Source: RGIG3994 sp964461635
GTDB lineage: Bacteria; Bacillota; Clostridia; Oscillospirales; CAG-272
Direction of reading: 5' to 3'
DNA length: 41,320 bases
Assembly: GCA_964461635.1 (NCBI GenBank)
Contig: CAYWVC010000007.1
Location: 1 to 41,320, forward strand
Part shown: piece after piece, positions 8,737-18,030 of the stretch
Layout of the letters: the number at the start of each line of letters is the position of its first letter
How positions within the stretch are numbered: position 1 is the first letter of the stretch
The notes under the pieces: generated by a model
What the model saw: the letters and a program-made list of their open reading frames with translations, nothing else
Databases searched by the model: none
Told to the model about the DNA's origin: nothing
Program-made: the position numbers and the translations under genes

Positions 8737-11700
8737 ATGAGAAAAGGAATAAAAATATTGTCGGCTCTCTTGGCTGTGCTGATGCTGTGCGGAAGTATGT
8801 CGGTGGCTGCCGGTGCCCTTACTCTTTACGATGAGAAGGGAAACCCGGAAACGTCAAGCAAGTTCGAATCGAGCAAGGTTGACTATTCGGTAACCATTGA
8901 GAAGAACCTTGATTCCTCGCAGTTTGATACTCCCGATGAAAAGCTTGAGAGTATGGAGCTGATGTGGGAAAAGAACGGTTACAGACTCTACGTCGATAAG
9001 ATCAGCGGCGAGGTCGCCACTCAGAAGATATCGACGGGAGAGCTGCTCTTCTCCAACCCTTGGGATCTGTCGGACGCTTCGTATACCGCGGTGACCGAGG
9101 GAAAGAAGGACAAAACCACAGCACTCAGCGTTAAGAAGAAGCTGATGTCGCAGATCGTTATCACCTACATTGATAACGACAACCCGAAGGAGCTTTACAG
9201 CTGTATCGAGGCTGCGGCGAGAAATCAGATCAACGTTGAATATATCAAGAACGGTATCCGTATCGAATATTCGATAGGTCGTGAGGAGGCGAGATTGCTC
9301 GTTCCCCAAATGATCAGCAAGGAAAGATTCGAGGGACGCTTGCTTAAGGAGCTCCGCGAAACGGTCAACAGCGACGTTATCGTGACCGTTAACGATACCG
9401 ATACGATAATGGTCAACGGCTCTACGAAGGTGCTTAAATACGGCGATGCGCTCGATGCGGGCGCAAAGCCGGGTGATGAATTCGGTTACTACGATTACGT
9501 AATCAAGTTCATTGATCCTAACTTTGATATGAGCGGAGCCTTCCAGCTCGGTAAAGCCTCGGCTTACGGCTTCGATTACGAGCAGTTCGACGTTCAGAAG
9601 GTCGCAGCTGAGTATATACTTAAGGATCCGAGCGCGGCATCGACCGACAAGGAAAGATCCGAGATGATCAGCACCTACCCGATAACGAAGAAGATTCCGG
9701 TCTATATCCTTAACTCGGCAACGGCGGGTAATACCACGGCGCAGAGAAAGATAGAGGCACGTATAAAGGAATATGCTTCGTCGTATACCTTTGAGGAGCT
9801 TGATCAGGATCACGAGGAGACCGAATACACCGGTACCTCCAAATCCCCCGTGCTCTTTAAGGTAGCGCTTGAGTATTCGGTTGACGACGACGGTCTTGTC
9901 GTGCGTCTGCCGGCGAACGGTATTCGTTTTGACGAATCGCTGTATCAGCTTGAGAGCATCGAGATGCTGCCCTATATGGGTGCCGGAAGAAACGACGGCG
10001 ACTGGAGCGACGGCGGGGACGGTTACACCTTCTTCCCGGACGGCTCGGGCGCGCTCTTCGACTTCCAGCAGCTCAACGATAACAAGCAGCACGAGGCGTA
10101 TGCGCAGATCTACGGTACGGACTTTGCCTACCACACCATTACGGGTCAGCTTCAGGAGACGATAAGATACCCCGTCTTCGGTATCGTGGAGCATTGGACC
10201 GGTCTGCGTACCGATTACGATAACGTGGTCACCGACGCCGTTCTGAATGCGGACGGCACCGTAAAGACCCCCGCCGTTTACGGCACGAAGGAGGTCAGCG
10301 AGGATCACGGCTTCGTGGCTATCATAGAGGAGGGCGACTCGCTTGCCAAGCTTACGACGACCCACCTCAGCTCAACAAGCATTTACAATGCGGTAAAGAT
10401 GAGCTTTACCCCGAGACCGAAGGACTCCTACAATATGTCAGACGCGATCTCGGTCGGAGCAAATAAGACTATGACGGTCGTTTCCTCCAGAAAGTACGTA
10501 GGGAACTACAAGGTCCGTTATATAATGCTCTCGGATGATAAGATCGCCGAGGAATCGAAGGTTTCCCAATACTACGAATGCTCTTGGCTCGGAATGGCGG
10601 TCGCGTACCGTGATTACCTTGAGAAGAACAACGTTCTGACAAGGCTGACCGAAGACGACGTGGATAACGACATCCCGCTCTTTATAGAGTCGTACGGAGC
10701 TCTTATGACGACCGAGAAGGTCTTATCCATCCCCGTTGATATGATGACCCCGCTGACGACGTTTGAGAACGTCAAGACGATGTACAGCGAGCTGTCAAGC
10801 GATATCCGGACGAAGGCAGAGGAGCTGATCTCCGGCGGAGAAGCCAACGGCACGAACGAGGAGACGGCAAAGTCCTTCTCCAACATCAACTTCAAGCTTA
10901 CCGGCTTCGCCAACGGCGGTATGTACTCCGTAATGCCCTACAACCTTAACTGGGAGAAGGCGGTGGGAGGCTCCTCCGGATTCAGCGATCTGCTTGATTA
11001 CGCGAAGGAGAACGATTTCGGGATCTTCCCCGACTTCAACTTTGTGTACGCCGAGAACCTTGGCGATTTCGACGGCGTGGATCTTAAGTCCGACGCTGTC
11101 AAGACGGTCGATAACCGTTATACGGAAAGATGGTATTACAGCTCAACTTATCAGTCGTATATCGGATATTGGGAGTATGCTATCGCACCGTCAAGGTTCG
11201 AGAAGTTCATTTCCAAGCTGCTCATCAACTATCTGCAGTATAATCCGACCGGTATCTCGGTATCCACGCTCGGTTCCGATCTGAACTCCGACTTCGATGA
11301 GGAGGATCCGCTCAACCGTGAGGATTCGAAGCAGTATACCATTGAAGCTTTCAAGAAGCTTTATAATACCCTCAACAGTGACGGAAACAGGATCAAGATA
11401 ATGACCGAGGGAGGGAACTCCTACACCTGGCGTTATGCGGATTATATCCTGAATATGTCGTTGAATTCGAGCCGCTACACCGATTCCAGCTCGGCGGTGC
11501 CGTTTATCGGCGTCGTCCTGCACGGATACGTTCAATTTGCCGGATCGCCCATTAACGAGGAGGGCGACGTTGAGTATGCTTTCCTGAAGGCAATAGAGAA
11601 CGGCGCGAGCCTTTACTTCATCCTGTCGTATCAGAATACCCAGAAGCTGAAGGATGACGGTAAGCTCAGTCAGCATTATTCGGTCAGATACGATATCTGG

Positions 11701-14700
11701 CGCGATGACCTTGTAGAAAAGTACGTGGAGCTTAACGACCTGCTCCGCGACCTTCAGACCAAGCTCATCATAGATCACGAGGACCTCATAGCCTCGCGTG
11801 TCCCGGATGCTTCCGAGATCGAGGCGGACGAGGAGGCAAAACGCCTTGAAGAGGAGCTGAAAGCGGCAGAGGAAGCCGCCGCCGCCGCAAAGCAGGCGTT
11901 GGCTGACGCTCTTGCACTCAGAAAGACCCCCACGACGCAGGCTAATGCGGCGCAGGATCTGCTTGACAAGGCGGCGGCTTACGTGAAGACCGCTACCAAG
12001 TATGCGTCGGTGATCGACGCCGGTTACGTCGATATCTGCGTACAGCTTGCCAGAACGACCGAGCAGTTGCTTGACAAGGCGACGGCGGCGCAGAAGCTCG
12101 CATACTGCGAGAATGCACTTGCCGAAGGCTCCGCGGCGGCAAGCTCCACGATCGAGAACGCGATCAAGAGCCTTGCAAAGCAGGAAGCCGACGCCGTGCT
12201 TGCGAACGTACTTGCGGGCGTTACCGATGCAGATAAGAAGGCAGATCTGACCGCTAAGGTCAACAGCGCGGTTGAGGCTCTCATTTCCGCCGCAGTGAAG
12301 GCGGGATCCGACGAGGCTGCGATCCTTTCGGGCGAGAGCGGAACCTACTTCAGCTCGGCTGAGGCAGCCGCCGCGAAGGAAGCCTACGCGCAGAAGATCA
12401 TAAGCGCTACGGTCTCCGGACTCGGAACGAAGTGCGCGGAGCTCACGGTAGCCGCCGATGAAGCGGATCGCGACCTTATCGAGCGTGTCTGTGCCGCGGT
12501 TACCGATGCGGCGATAAACTCGCTTGACAGCGCTACCGCTACCTTGGCGTACGAAACCGCTAAGAAGGCTTACGACGCGGCAGTGACCACCGACACTCTC
12601 AGCATCACCACGGCAGCTACTCAGCTTGCCAAGGAGATCGAGCAGAAGCAGGCGGCTCTTGCGGCAGGCGTGACCGAGGCGGACATCGCCCTTGCCATCG
12701 CTCTGATGGAAGCCAAGGAGGAAGCCGCACAGAAGGTTCAGGCGACCAAGGAATATGAGACTGTATTCAACAAAAACAAGATTGATTACGGAACCCAGAT
12801 CGCATTATACTACAACGAACTCAAATCGAAGGCAACGGCACTTGCGGGAACGGATACCGCCACGGTTGACGCGATCAAGGTGATTATAGCCTACTATGAG
12901 GCAAACGAGAACGCCGAGGTCGGCGAATATAAGGCGACCTTCCTCGCATCCGAGGCTGCGAGCGCCGAATCGTTGCGCAAGGTAGCCAACGAAAAGAAGG
13001 CTGAGGTTGACGCTCTGTCGGCAACCGATAAGGCTGCGGCGGAGAAGGTGCTTGCACAGCTTGATACCGCGATAAAGAATGCCGATGCGGGCTACGCCAA
13101 GCTGATCGAATACTATAACGGCAAGACGAGCACGCACGACAGCTACTACGCATCGGGCAGCAACTACGGCGAATACCTTGCAAACCTTGCATCGCAGACC
13201 GCCGCGGACGAGGCGTTCAGCACTCAGGAGCCCACTGCGATAGCTCTTGCCGTTGCAACGGCCGCTTACACCGATGCCGAGACCGCGTACAATGCGGTAG
13301 CGAGCGGTGACACCGTAAAGACCGCCGCCGAGATCGCGGCGCTCATCGATGCGGTGAACAAGGCTCAAACGGCGTATGACACGGCTAAGACGGCGTACGA
13401 GACGGCAAAGAGCCTCTACGACGCGACCGGACTTGAGCAGTCCGACTACGAGAAGAAGAAAGCCGCTTACGATACCGCAGTCAATGCGTTGAACGATGCC
13501 AAGGCAGACCTTGAGGATGCAAGAAACGGTTCGGCGCACAAGACGGAGTTTGAGGCAGTTGAGGCGGCGTACAATGCAAAGCTCACGGCTACCGACAGAT
13601 ATAATCTCGTCGGCAACGTGAAATCCGGTGTTGTTTACTTCACGAGCGCAAGAGTGAAGGCATTCTTCGGACAGAGCGACGAGACGGTCGATGCTATCCG
13701 TAAGACCGCCGATTACGTTCTTGCAAACACCGAAAGCACGGCTGCGACCGCAACCTATAAGACCTATATGACCAACGTCAATAATGCGGTCTCCTCCATC
13801 AAGTCGACGTTAACGAGTATGCAGTCCGCGGTCAAGTTGGCGGAGGAAGCCACCCAGTCGCTCAAGGAAAAGTACGAGCAGATGATGGCAAGCACGACGG
13901 CAACCGAGATCGAAAAGCAGAGTGCAAAGCAGTTCTACGAGTCGGCGGTGGAGAACACCAAGCTTGCAAAAGACAGTCTTGCAAATCTTGAGGGTCAGTA
14001 CAGCGAGCTCAGCAAGCTGGTATACAGCGAGGCGCTGGCGAAGGTCGAGATCTTCCTGTTCGGCGACGCGACCGCTTCGACCAACAATGCATCGGCAAAT
14101 TCAAGCGTGATAAGCCTTAACGACGCGCTTCTGACCTCGTCGGAGGCACTTGCGGCAACCAACTCCGCTTGGGCGACGATGCAGGCGGCTGCCGAAGAGT
14201 ATAAGAAAGCGTCCGATGCGCTTGCAAAGCTTGAAGAGGTTGACGTTAATACTCTCAGCGATGCGGAGCTCAATCAGCACAGAGCCGATACACTGCTTAA
14301 CGGGTACAAGAAGATGGTTGCCGAGGCAACGCTTCGCTCGGCGAAGGCTTCCTTCGACGACAATCTTCAGATCTTCAAGTCCGATAAGGGCTACAGCAAT
14401 ATGACGAGGCTTTACAACAACGCGGTTGCGGCGGTCAATAAGCTCAGCGATGAGCTCTATTACGCCGAAACGCTTGTGAACCTCCTTGCGACCGATCCCA
14501 CCGCGAGCGCCGAGGATAAGGCTGCCGCCGCGGAGAAGTACGCGGAGCTTAAGGTGACCTACGACGAATACGCCGCAGTCATCGCAAGCTCGGAGGCAGC
14601 TCTTGCGGCTATCCGTGCGGATGCCGCGAATCAGGGATTCATCGATGCCGAGACGTACGCGCTCGTAACATCATCGACGACTAAGGCACAGCAGCTCCTC

Positions 14701-14928
14701 AACGACACTGTTAACGGTGTGACCGAGGAGACCGTTGAGGAAGAGGATGATAAGTATGCCTGCGACTCCAATACCGTTGTTGCCGTCACCTACGGTGGCA
14801 AGGACGGGGATGACGGTGCCGCATACCGTACGTTTATCCTTAACTACAACTCGTTTGCGATCACGGTAACCTACGAGGGCGTCGAGTACACGATCCCCGC
14901 GTACGGCTACAAGGTCATAAACTATTGA
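8737..14928 (+). CDS. Giant secreted DUF5696-like protein with an inserted Ala-rich helical region
   Basis: A 2063-aa exported protein. The signal peptide spans about residues 1-27 (SALLAVLMLCGSMSVAAGA). Residues of about 45-1010 match what I recall of DUF5696 proteins: a beta-rich N-terminal part (YTFFPDGSGALFDF, GFVAIIEEGDS) then a barrel-like stretch with FGIFPDFNFVYAEN and IKIMTEGGNSYTWRYADYI. That layout resembles glycoside hydrolases, but I cannot assign catalytic residues. Residues of about 1015-2000 are almost pure Ala/Lys/Glu-rich helix. The final 60 residues return to beta structure (YRTFILNYNSF, IPAYGYKVINY) and look like the normal C-terminal end of the family, so the helix is an insertion rather than a tail. 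No LPXTG, SLH or C-terminal transmembrane anchor is seen. The start follows CGGAGGAAG, 12 bp after the YIP1-like gene. Confidence 0.8.
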   Translation: MRKGIKILSALLAVLMLCGSMSVAAGALTLYDEKGNPETSSKFESSKVDYSVTIEKNLDSSQFDTPDEKLESMELMWEKNGYRLYVDKISGEVATQKISTGELLFSNPWDLSDASYTAVTEGKKDKTTALSVKKKLMSQIVITYIDNDNPKELYSCIEAAARNQINVEYIKNGIRIEYSIGREEARLLVPQMISKERFEGRLLKELRETVNSDVIVTVNDTDTIMVNGSTKVLKYGDALDAGAKPGDEFGYYDYVIKFIDPNFDMSGAFQLGKASAYGFDYEQFDVQKVAAEYILKDPSAASTDKERSEMISTYPITKKIPVYILNSATAGNTTAQRKIEARIKEYASSYTFEELDQDHEETEYTGTSKSPVLFKVALEYSVDDDGLVVRLPANGIRFDESLYQLESIEMLPYMGAGRNDGDWSDGGDGYTFFPDGSGALFDFQQLNDNKQHEAYAQIYGTDFAYHTITGQLQETIRYPVFGIVEHWTGLRTDYDNVVTDAVLNADGTVKTPAVYGTKEVSEDHGFVAIIEEGDSLAKLTTTHLSSTSIYNAVKMSFTPRPKDSYNMSDAISVGANKTMTVVSSRKYVGNYKVRYIMLSDDKIAEESKVSQYYECSWLGMAVAYRDYLEKNNVLTRLTEDDVDNDIPLFIESYGALMTTEKVLSIPVDMMTPLTTFENVKTMYSELSSDIRTKAEELISGGEANGTNEETAKSFSNINFKLTGFANGGMYSVMPYNLNWEKAVGGSSGFSDLLDYAKENDFGIFPDFNFVYAENLGDFDGVDLKSDAVKTVDNRYTERWYYSSTYQSYIGYWEYAIAPSRFEKFISKLLINYLQYNPTGISVSTLGSDLNSDFDEEDPLNREDSKQYTIEAFKKLYNTLNSDGNRIKIMTEGGNSYTWRYADYILNMSLNSSRYTDSSSAVPFIGVVLHGYVQFAGSPINEEGDVEYAFLKAIENGASLYFILSYQNTQKLKDDGKLSQHYSVRYDIWRDDLVEKYVELNDLLRDLQTKLIIDHEDLIASRVPDASEIEADEEAKRLEEELKAAEEAAAAAKQALADALALRKTPTTQANAAQDLLDKAAAYVKTATKYASVIDAGYVDICVQLARTTEQLLDKATAAQKLAYCENALAEGSAAASSTIENAIKSLAKQEADAVLANVLAGVTDADKKADLTAKVNSAVEALISAAVKAGSDEAAILSGESGTYFSSAEAAAAKEAYAQKIISATVSGLGTKCAELTVAADEADRDLIERVCAAVTDAAINSLDSATATLAYETAKKAYDAAVTTDTLSITTAATQLAKEIEQKQAALAAGVTEADIALAIALMEAKEEAAQKVQATKEYETVFNKNKIDYGTQIALYYNELKSKATALAGTDTATVDAIKVIIAYYEANENAEVGEYKATFLASEAASAESLRKVANEKKAEVDALSATDKAAAEKVLAQLDTAIKNADAGYAKLIEYYNGKTSTHDSYYASGSNYGEYLANLASQTAADEAFSTQEPTAIALAVATAAYTDAETAYNAVASGDTVKTAAEIAALIDAVNKAQTAYDTAKTAYETAKSLYDATGLEQSDYEKKKAAYDTAVNALNDAKADLEDARNGSAHKTEFEAVEAAYNAKLTATDRYNLVGNVKSGVVYFTSARVKAFFGQSDETVDAIRKTADYVLANTESTAATATYKTYMTNVNNAVSSIKSTLTSMQSAVKLAEEATQSLKEKYEQMMASTTATEIEKQSAKQFYESAVENTKLAKDSLANLEGQYSELSKLVYSEALAKVEIFLFGDATASTNNASANSSVISLNDALLTSSEALAATNSAWATMQAAAEEYKKASDALAKLEEVDVNTLSDAELNQHRADTLLNGYKKMVAEATLRSAKASFDDNLQIFKSDKGYSNMTRLYNNAVAAVNKLSDELYYAETLVNLLATDPTASAEDKAAAAEKYAELKVTYDEYAAVIASSEAALAAIRADAANQGFIDAETYALVTSSTTKAQQLLNDTVNGVTEETVEEEDDKYACDSNTVVAVTYGGKDGDDGAAYRTFILNYNSFAITVTYEGVEYTIPAYGYKVINY

Positions 14929-14947
14929 GAAAGGAGAAGTAAAGAAA

Positions 14948-15937
14948 ATGACTGATGAGATCAAGCTTAACGGTGCCGCAGAGCGGAAAAACACCGGGGC
15001 GAAGAAAAAGAAGAAACGCAGTCACGCCTCCCTTGACAGGCGCAAGGCACGGTCCGGGTGGATATTCGTTTTGCCGTTTGTGGTAGGCTTCCTGTTCATT
15101 TACTTCCCCATAGTCGTTCAATCGGTAAAGCTCAGCTTCTTTACGATGGAGACGCTTGCCGGGGGCGGATACACCCTTGAATGGGCGGGCTTCGAGTATT
15201 ACAACGAAGCACTGTTCGTCAACCCCGACTTTGTTCAAACGCTTATCACGGGTCTCGGAGATATGATCTTCGAGATCCCGGCGATAATCATATTCTCGCT
15301 GTTTATGGCGGTGCTCCTTAACCAGAAGATGGCGGGGCGCGCATTCTTCCGTGCTATCTTCTTCATACCCGTAATACTTTCAACCGGTATTATGGACTCC
15401 ATCAGTGCACAGAGTATTATGGAGGATTATATGGAGGAGGGTATCTCGGACGGAACGGAGGCAAGTGCCTCGGATCAGATAGCCTCGGCTATGGATATAC
15501 AGGCGCTGTTCTCCGGAATGGCGGTCGGATCCGAGCTCGCCGAAATAGTTGCGGAATGGGTCAACAGGATCTTTGATATCGTCAACCGCTCGGGTGTTCA
15601 GATGCTGATATTCCTTGCGGGTCTGCAGTCGATCTCGCCGGCTATTTACGAATCCTGTCAGATAGACGGTGCAACGGCTTGGGAGACCTTCTGGAAGATC
15701 ACCTTCCCGATGATAAGCCCGATGATACTCGTCAATGCGGTCTATACGGTTATAGACTCATTCACGTCGGAGTCGAACACGATAATGTCGTTTATCGACA
15801 GTCAGTATCAGCAGGCAAACGGAAACGCGATAAGCTCGGCAATGTCGTGGATGTACTTCCTTATAGTCATCGCGATGGTCGGTATTATAGCGGCGATATG
15901 CTCGTCCTTCGTCTTCTATCAGAGACGTAACGATTGA
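14948..15937 (+). CDS. Sugar ABC transporter permease, LplB/UgpA type (pair 2)
   Basis: Permease of 329 aa with a strongly basic N-terminus (KKKKKRSHASLDRRKARSGW) and a first helix at about residues 36-57. The EAA loop starts near residue 235 (ESCQIDGATAWE, then FPMISP). Unusually, about 55 acidic and polar residues (around 155-210, DYMEEGISDGTEASASDQ) sit between the third and fourth hydrophobic segments, which makes a large outward loop. GAAAGGAG precedes the start, and the gap to the DUF5696-like gene is 19 bp. It pairs with the next gene. It has no dedicated binding protein, so it may share the one at 767 or work with the DUF5696-like protein. Confidence 0.88.
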   Translation: MTDEIKLNGAAERKNTGAKKKKKRSHASLDRRKARSGWIFVLPFVVGFLFIYFPIVVQSVKLSFFTMETLAGGGYTLEWAGFEYYNEALFVNPDFVQTLITGLGDMIFEIPAIIIFSLFMAVLLNQKMAGRAFFRAIFFIPVILSTGIMDSISAQSIMEDYMEEGISDGTEASASDQIASAMDIQALFSGMAVGSELAEIVAEWVNRIFDIVNRSGVQMLIFLAGLQSISPAIYESCQIDGATAWETFWKITFPMISPMILVNAVYTVIDSFTSESNTIMSFIDSQYQQANGNAISSAMSWMYFLIVIAMVGIIAAICSSFVFYQRRND

Positions 15938-15956
15938 GAAAGGAGAGAACCGAACG

Positions 15957-17033
15957 ATGGATGCAACAATGAATTCATATCGCGATCCGAATAAAAAGGT
16001 GAAGGTCGAATTTGACCGCGCACCTCTCGGACAGCGACTCAAGGCAAAGTATCTCTCCTTATTCTTCCTGAAAAAGGTGGGCTGGTACCTCTTCAGACTT
16101 GTTCTGCTGATCGGTATCTCGTACGTCGTGCTCTATCCCTTCATCACGAAGATCGCGGGTTCGTTTATGTCGCCGGAGGATTTCGTTGACGTAACGGTAC
16201 TTATTATACCGAAGCACTTTACCTTCGATACCTACACGGCGATATTCAACGAGCTGGACTATATGGAGGCGTTCCTGAACACCTTTATGCTGTCGATCAC
16301 TTGCGCAACGATACAAACGCTGTCTTGCTGCCTTATCGGTTACGGACTTGCGAAGTTTAAGTTCAAGGGATCGAAGTACGTCTTCCTCGCGGTCATCCTG
16401 ACGATGATAATTCCTCACCAGACCTTGCGTTACGCAATGGTAACGACCTTCCGTTATTTTGACATCAGGGGTCCGATCTCAAGCTTGCTTGACGGTCCCG
16501 GACTGTTCCAGATACTCGGAATGCTCGGTTGGGAGGACGTGGCACAGGGACTTAACTTCAACAATACGTATTTCCCGTTCGTCATACTCTCGATATTCGG
16601 ACTTGCCTTTAAGAACGGACTTTATATCTTCCTTCTGCGGCAGTTCTATCGCGGGGTACCCGATGAGCTTGAGGAGTCTGCGTATATTGACGGATCGGGC
16701 GTGTTCAAGACCTTCATCAACATCATACTGCCGATGTCGGTGCCTATGATGATCACGGTCTTCCTGTTTGCCTTCTCGTGGCAGTGGACCGATATGGACT
16801 ACACCAGCTGGTTCTTCACCTCTACGAAGACGAAGCTGCTGTCTCAGATAGTCGATATCCCCGCGTCGCTTGCAACGAAGGCGGAGGAATATGCCGCCGG
16901 CGAGAACCTCTACAACTCGGCGGTCAGAAACACCTGCGGACTTATGATCATTGCGCCGTTGGTGGTCGTCTATATATTCTGCCAGAAATTCTTGGTACAG
17001 GGTATCGAGCGCTCCGGCTTGACTGCCGATTGA
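15957..17033 (+). CDS. Sugar ABC transporter permease, LplC/UgpE type (pair 2)
   Basis: Last gene of the operon, 358 aa, longer than the usual 275-300. The extra length is an N-terminal cytoplasmic stretch of about 40 residues and a loop after the EAA region (TSWFFTSTKTKLLSQ). The EAA loop begins near residue 239 (ESAYIDGSGVFK, then LPMSVPM). Six hydrophobic segments are visible. It is preceded by GAAAGGAGAG and lies 19 bp after its partner. The operon ends just downstream at a hairpin terminator (17056-17102). The need for an external ATPase is inferred from the absence of Walker motifs in the operon. Confidence 0.88.
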   Translation: MDATMNSYRDPNKKVKVEFDRAPLGQRLKAKYLSLFFLKKVGWYLFRLVLLIGISYVVLYPFITKIAGSFMSPEDFVDVTVLIIPKHFTFDTYTAIFNELDYMEAFLNTFMLSITCATIQTLSCCLIGYGLAKFKFKGSKYVFLAVILTMIIPHQTLRYAMVTTFRYFDIRGPISSLLDGPGLFQILGMLGWEDVAQGLNFNNTYFPFVILSIFGLAFKNGLYIFLLRQFYRGVPDELEESAYIDGSGVFKTFINIILPMSVPMMITVFLFAFSWQWTDMDYTSWFFTSTKTKLLSQIVDIPASLATKAEEYAAGENLYNSAVRNTCGLMIIAPLVVVYIFCQKFLVQGIERSGLTAD

Positions 17034-17055
17034 TCGCTTAAGACCCGTAAACCGA

Positions 17056-17102
17056 AAGGGGCTGTAAAGAACCGAAGTTCTTTACAGCCCCTTAAAGCTT
17101 TT
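17056..17102 (+). terminator. Hairpin terminator of the sugar-transport operon, possibly bidirectional
   Basis: A perfect 17-bp stem, AAGGGGCTGTAAAGAAC (17056-17072) with its complement (17077-17093), closes a CGAA tetraloop. It is followed by AAAGCTTTTA rather than a long T-run. It lies between two convergent genes and can stop transcription from both sides. Confidence 0.75.
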
Positions 17103-17373
17103 ACGCCTCGCCGTAGTATTTTTCGACGAGGTCAAAGAGAAGCGCACCGACGACCACGATCAGCAACGTCATCATAACGTACTCAAAGTAGGCGGGGTAA
17201 ATGCGTAACGCGTAGTCGTGAAAATGCCCGTTTATGTAGATGAATTCGGGCAACAGGGCGAGAAACGCGCAGATAACGACGGGCAGACCGAAAAGCAGGA
17301 TCAGCTCGGCTCTGCGCGATATGCCGCCGAGGGCGCGTAACAACCCCCGAAAATAAATTAACGTGTTTTTCAT
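17101..17373 (-). CDS. Small two-helix membrane protein of unknown function
   Basis: A 90-aa protein with two clear transmembrane segments: about residues 24-44 (LILLFGLPVVICAFLALLP) and 63-82 (FEYVMMTLLIVVVGALLF). A basic N-terminus (RGLLRALGGISRR) suggests both ends are cytoplasmic. I do not recognise the family. The start codon lies directly downstream of a promoter-like pair with no room for a normal ribosome binding site, so the mRNA may be leaderless or the true start may differ. The stop codon abuts the shared terminator with the sugar operon. Single gene, not in an operon. Confidence 0.6.
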   Translation of the reverse strand: MKNTLIYFRGLLRALGGISRRAELILLFGLPVVICAFLALLPEFIYINGHFHDYALRIYPAYFEYVMMTLLIVVVGALLFDLVEKYYGEA

Positions 17374-17379
17374 AGCTAT

Positions 17380-17408
17380 ATTTTATCATAAGATCACCGC
17401 GCTGTCTA
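17380..17408 (-). promoter_or_regulatory. Candidate promoter of the small membrane protein gene
   Basis: Read on the minus strand: TAGACA (17408-17403), a 17-bp spacer, TAAAAT (17385-17380). The -10 box ends only 7 bp before the ATG at 17373, which predicts a leaderless transcript. Confidence 0.45.
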
Positions 17409-17467
17409 TCGGTAAGTTGTGGTATACGAGCCAAAGCGTCCCCTCGCCGCATTATCCCGAAAAATCG

Positions 17468-17496
17468 TTTACAAAAGGCGAAATTTATGGTATAAT
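17468..17496 (+). promoter_or_regulatory. Sigma-A type promoter of nrdR
   Basis: TTTACA (17468-17473), 17-bp spacer, TATAAT (17491-17496). Transcription would begin near 17503, about 50 nt before the nrdR start. Confidence 0.75.
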
Positions 17497-17553
17497 GCAG
17501 TAAAATAACCGTTTGCTTGGGGGATGCCTCAAGCTGAAAGGCAAGGTGTTTAT

Positions 17554-18030
17554 ATGAAATGTCCCTTTTGCGGATTTCCCGACAGTAAGGTGATCGATTC
17601 GCGCCCGGTGACGGAGGGGAGCAGTATTCGCCGTCGCCGTGAGTGCCTGTCCTGTCAAAAGCGCTTCACGACCTTTGAAACGCTTGAGACTATGCAGATA
17701 ACCGTTATCAAGAAGGACGGGAGCCGCGAGCCCTTCGATAAGAGCAAGCTGTTGTCGGGACTTTACCGTGCCGCGCAGAAGCGCCCGATCGACCCCGCCG
17801 CGATCGCCGACGAGATAGAGAGCGAGCTCCTTAACGAGCTGGTGTCGGAGGTAACTACCGCGCAGATCGGCGAGCTGGCGATGGAGAAGCTGAAGGCGGT
17901 CGACGACGTGGCATACGTGCGCTTTGCCTCGGTCTACCGTGAATTTAATGACGTTGATACCTTCCTTGCCGAGCTGAAGAGCCTTCGCCGCCATTCGATA
18001 AGGAAAAAGAAGCCCGCTACCGATGAGTGA
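17554..18030 (+). CDS. nrdR: Transcriptional repressor NrdR
   Basis: A 158-aa zinc- and nucleotide-binding repressor of ribonucleotide reductase genes in bacteria. The N-terminal zinc ribbon shows MKCPFCG (Cys3, Cys6) and RECLSCQKRF. The ATP-cone domain follows (VIKKDGSREPFDKSKLLSGL, then VAYVRFASVYREF). The start at 17554 fits the conserved family N-terminus MKCPFC; an in-frame ATG ten codons upstream (17524) would add unconserved residues. It is driven by its own promoter and overlaps the next gene by 8 bp, so the two are probably translated together. No NrdR box pair was noticed near it. Confidence 0.95.
   Translation: MKCPFCGFPDSKVIDSRPVTEGSSIRRRRECLSCQKRFTTFETLETMQITVIKKDGSREPFDKSKLLSGLYRAAQKRPIDPAAIADEIESELLNELVSEVTTAQIGELAMEKLKAVDDVAYVRFASVYREFNDVDTFLAELKSLRRHSIRKKKPATDE

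Noticed and set aside
11900..14700. Repeated Ala-rich DNA as a possible tandem repeat or assembly artefact
   Set aside because: Codons and residues vary throughout with no exact repeat unit; it reads as one continuous helical coding region.
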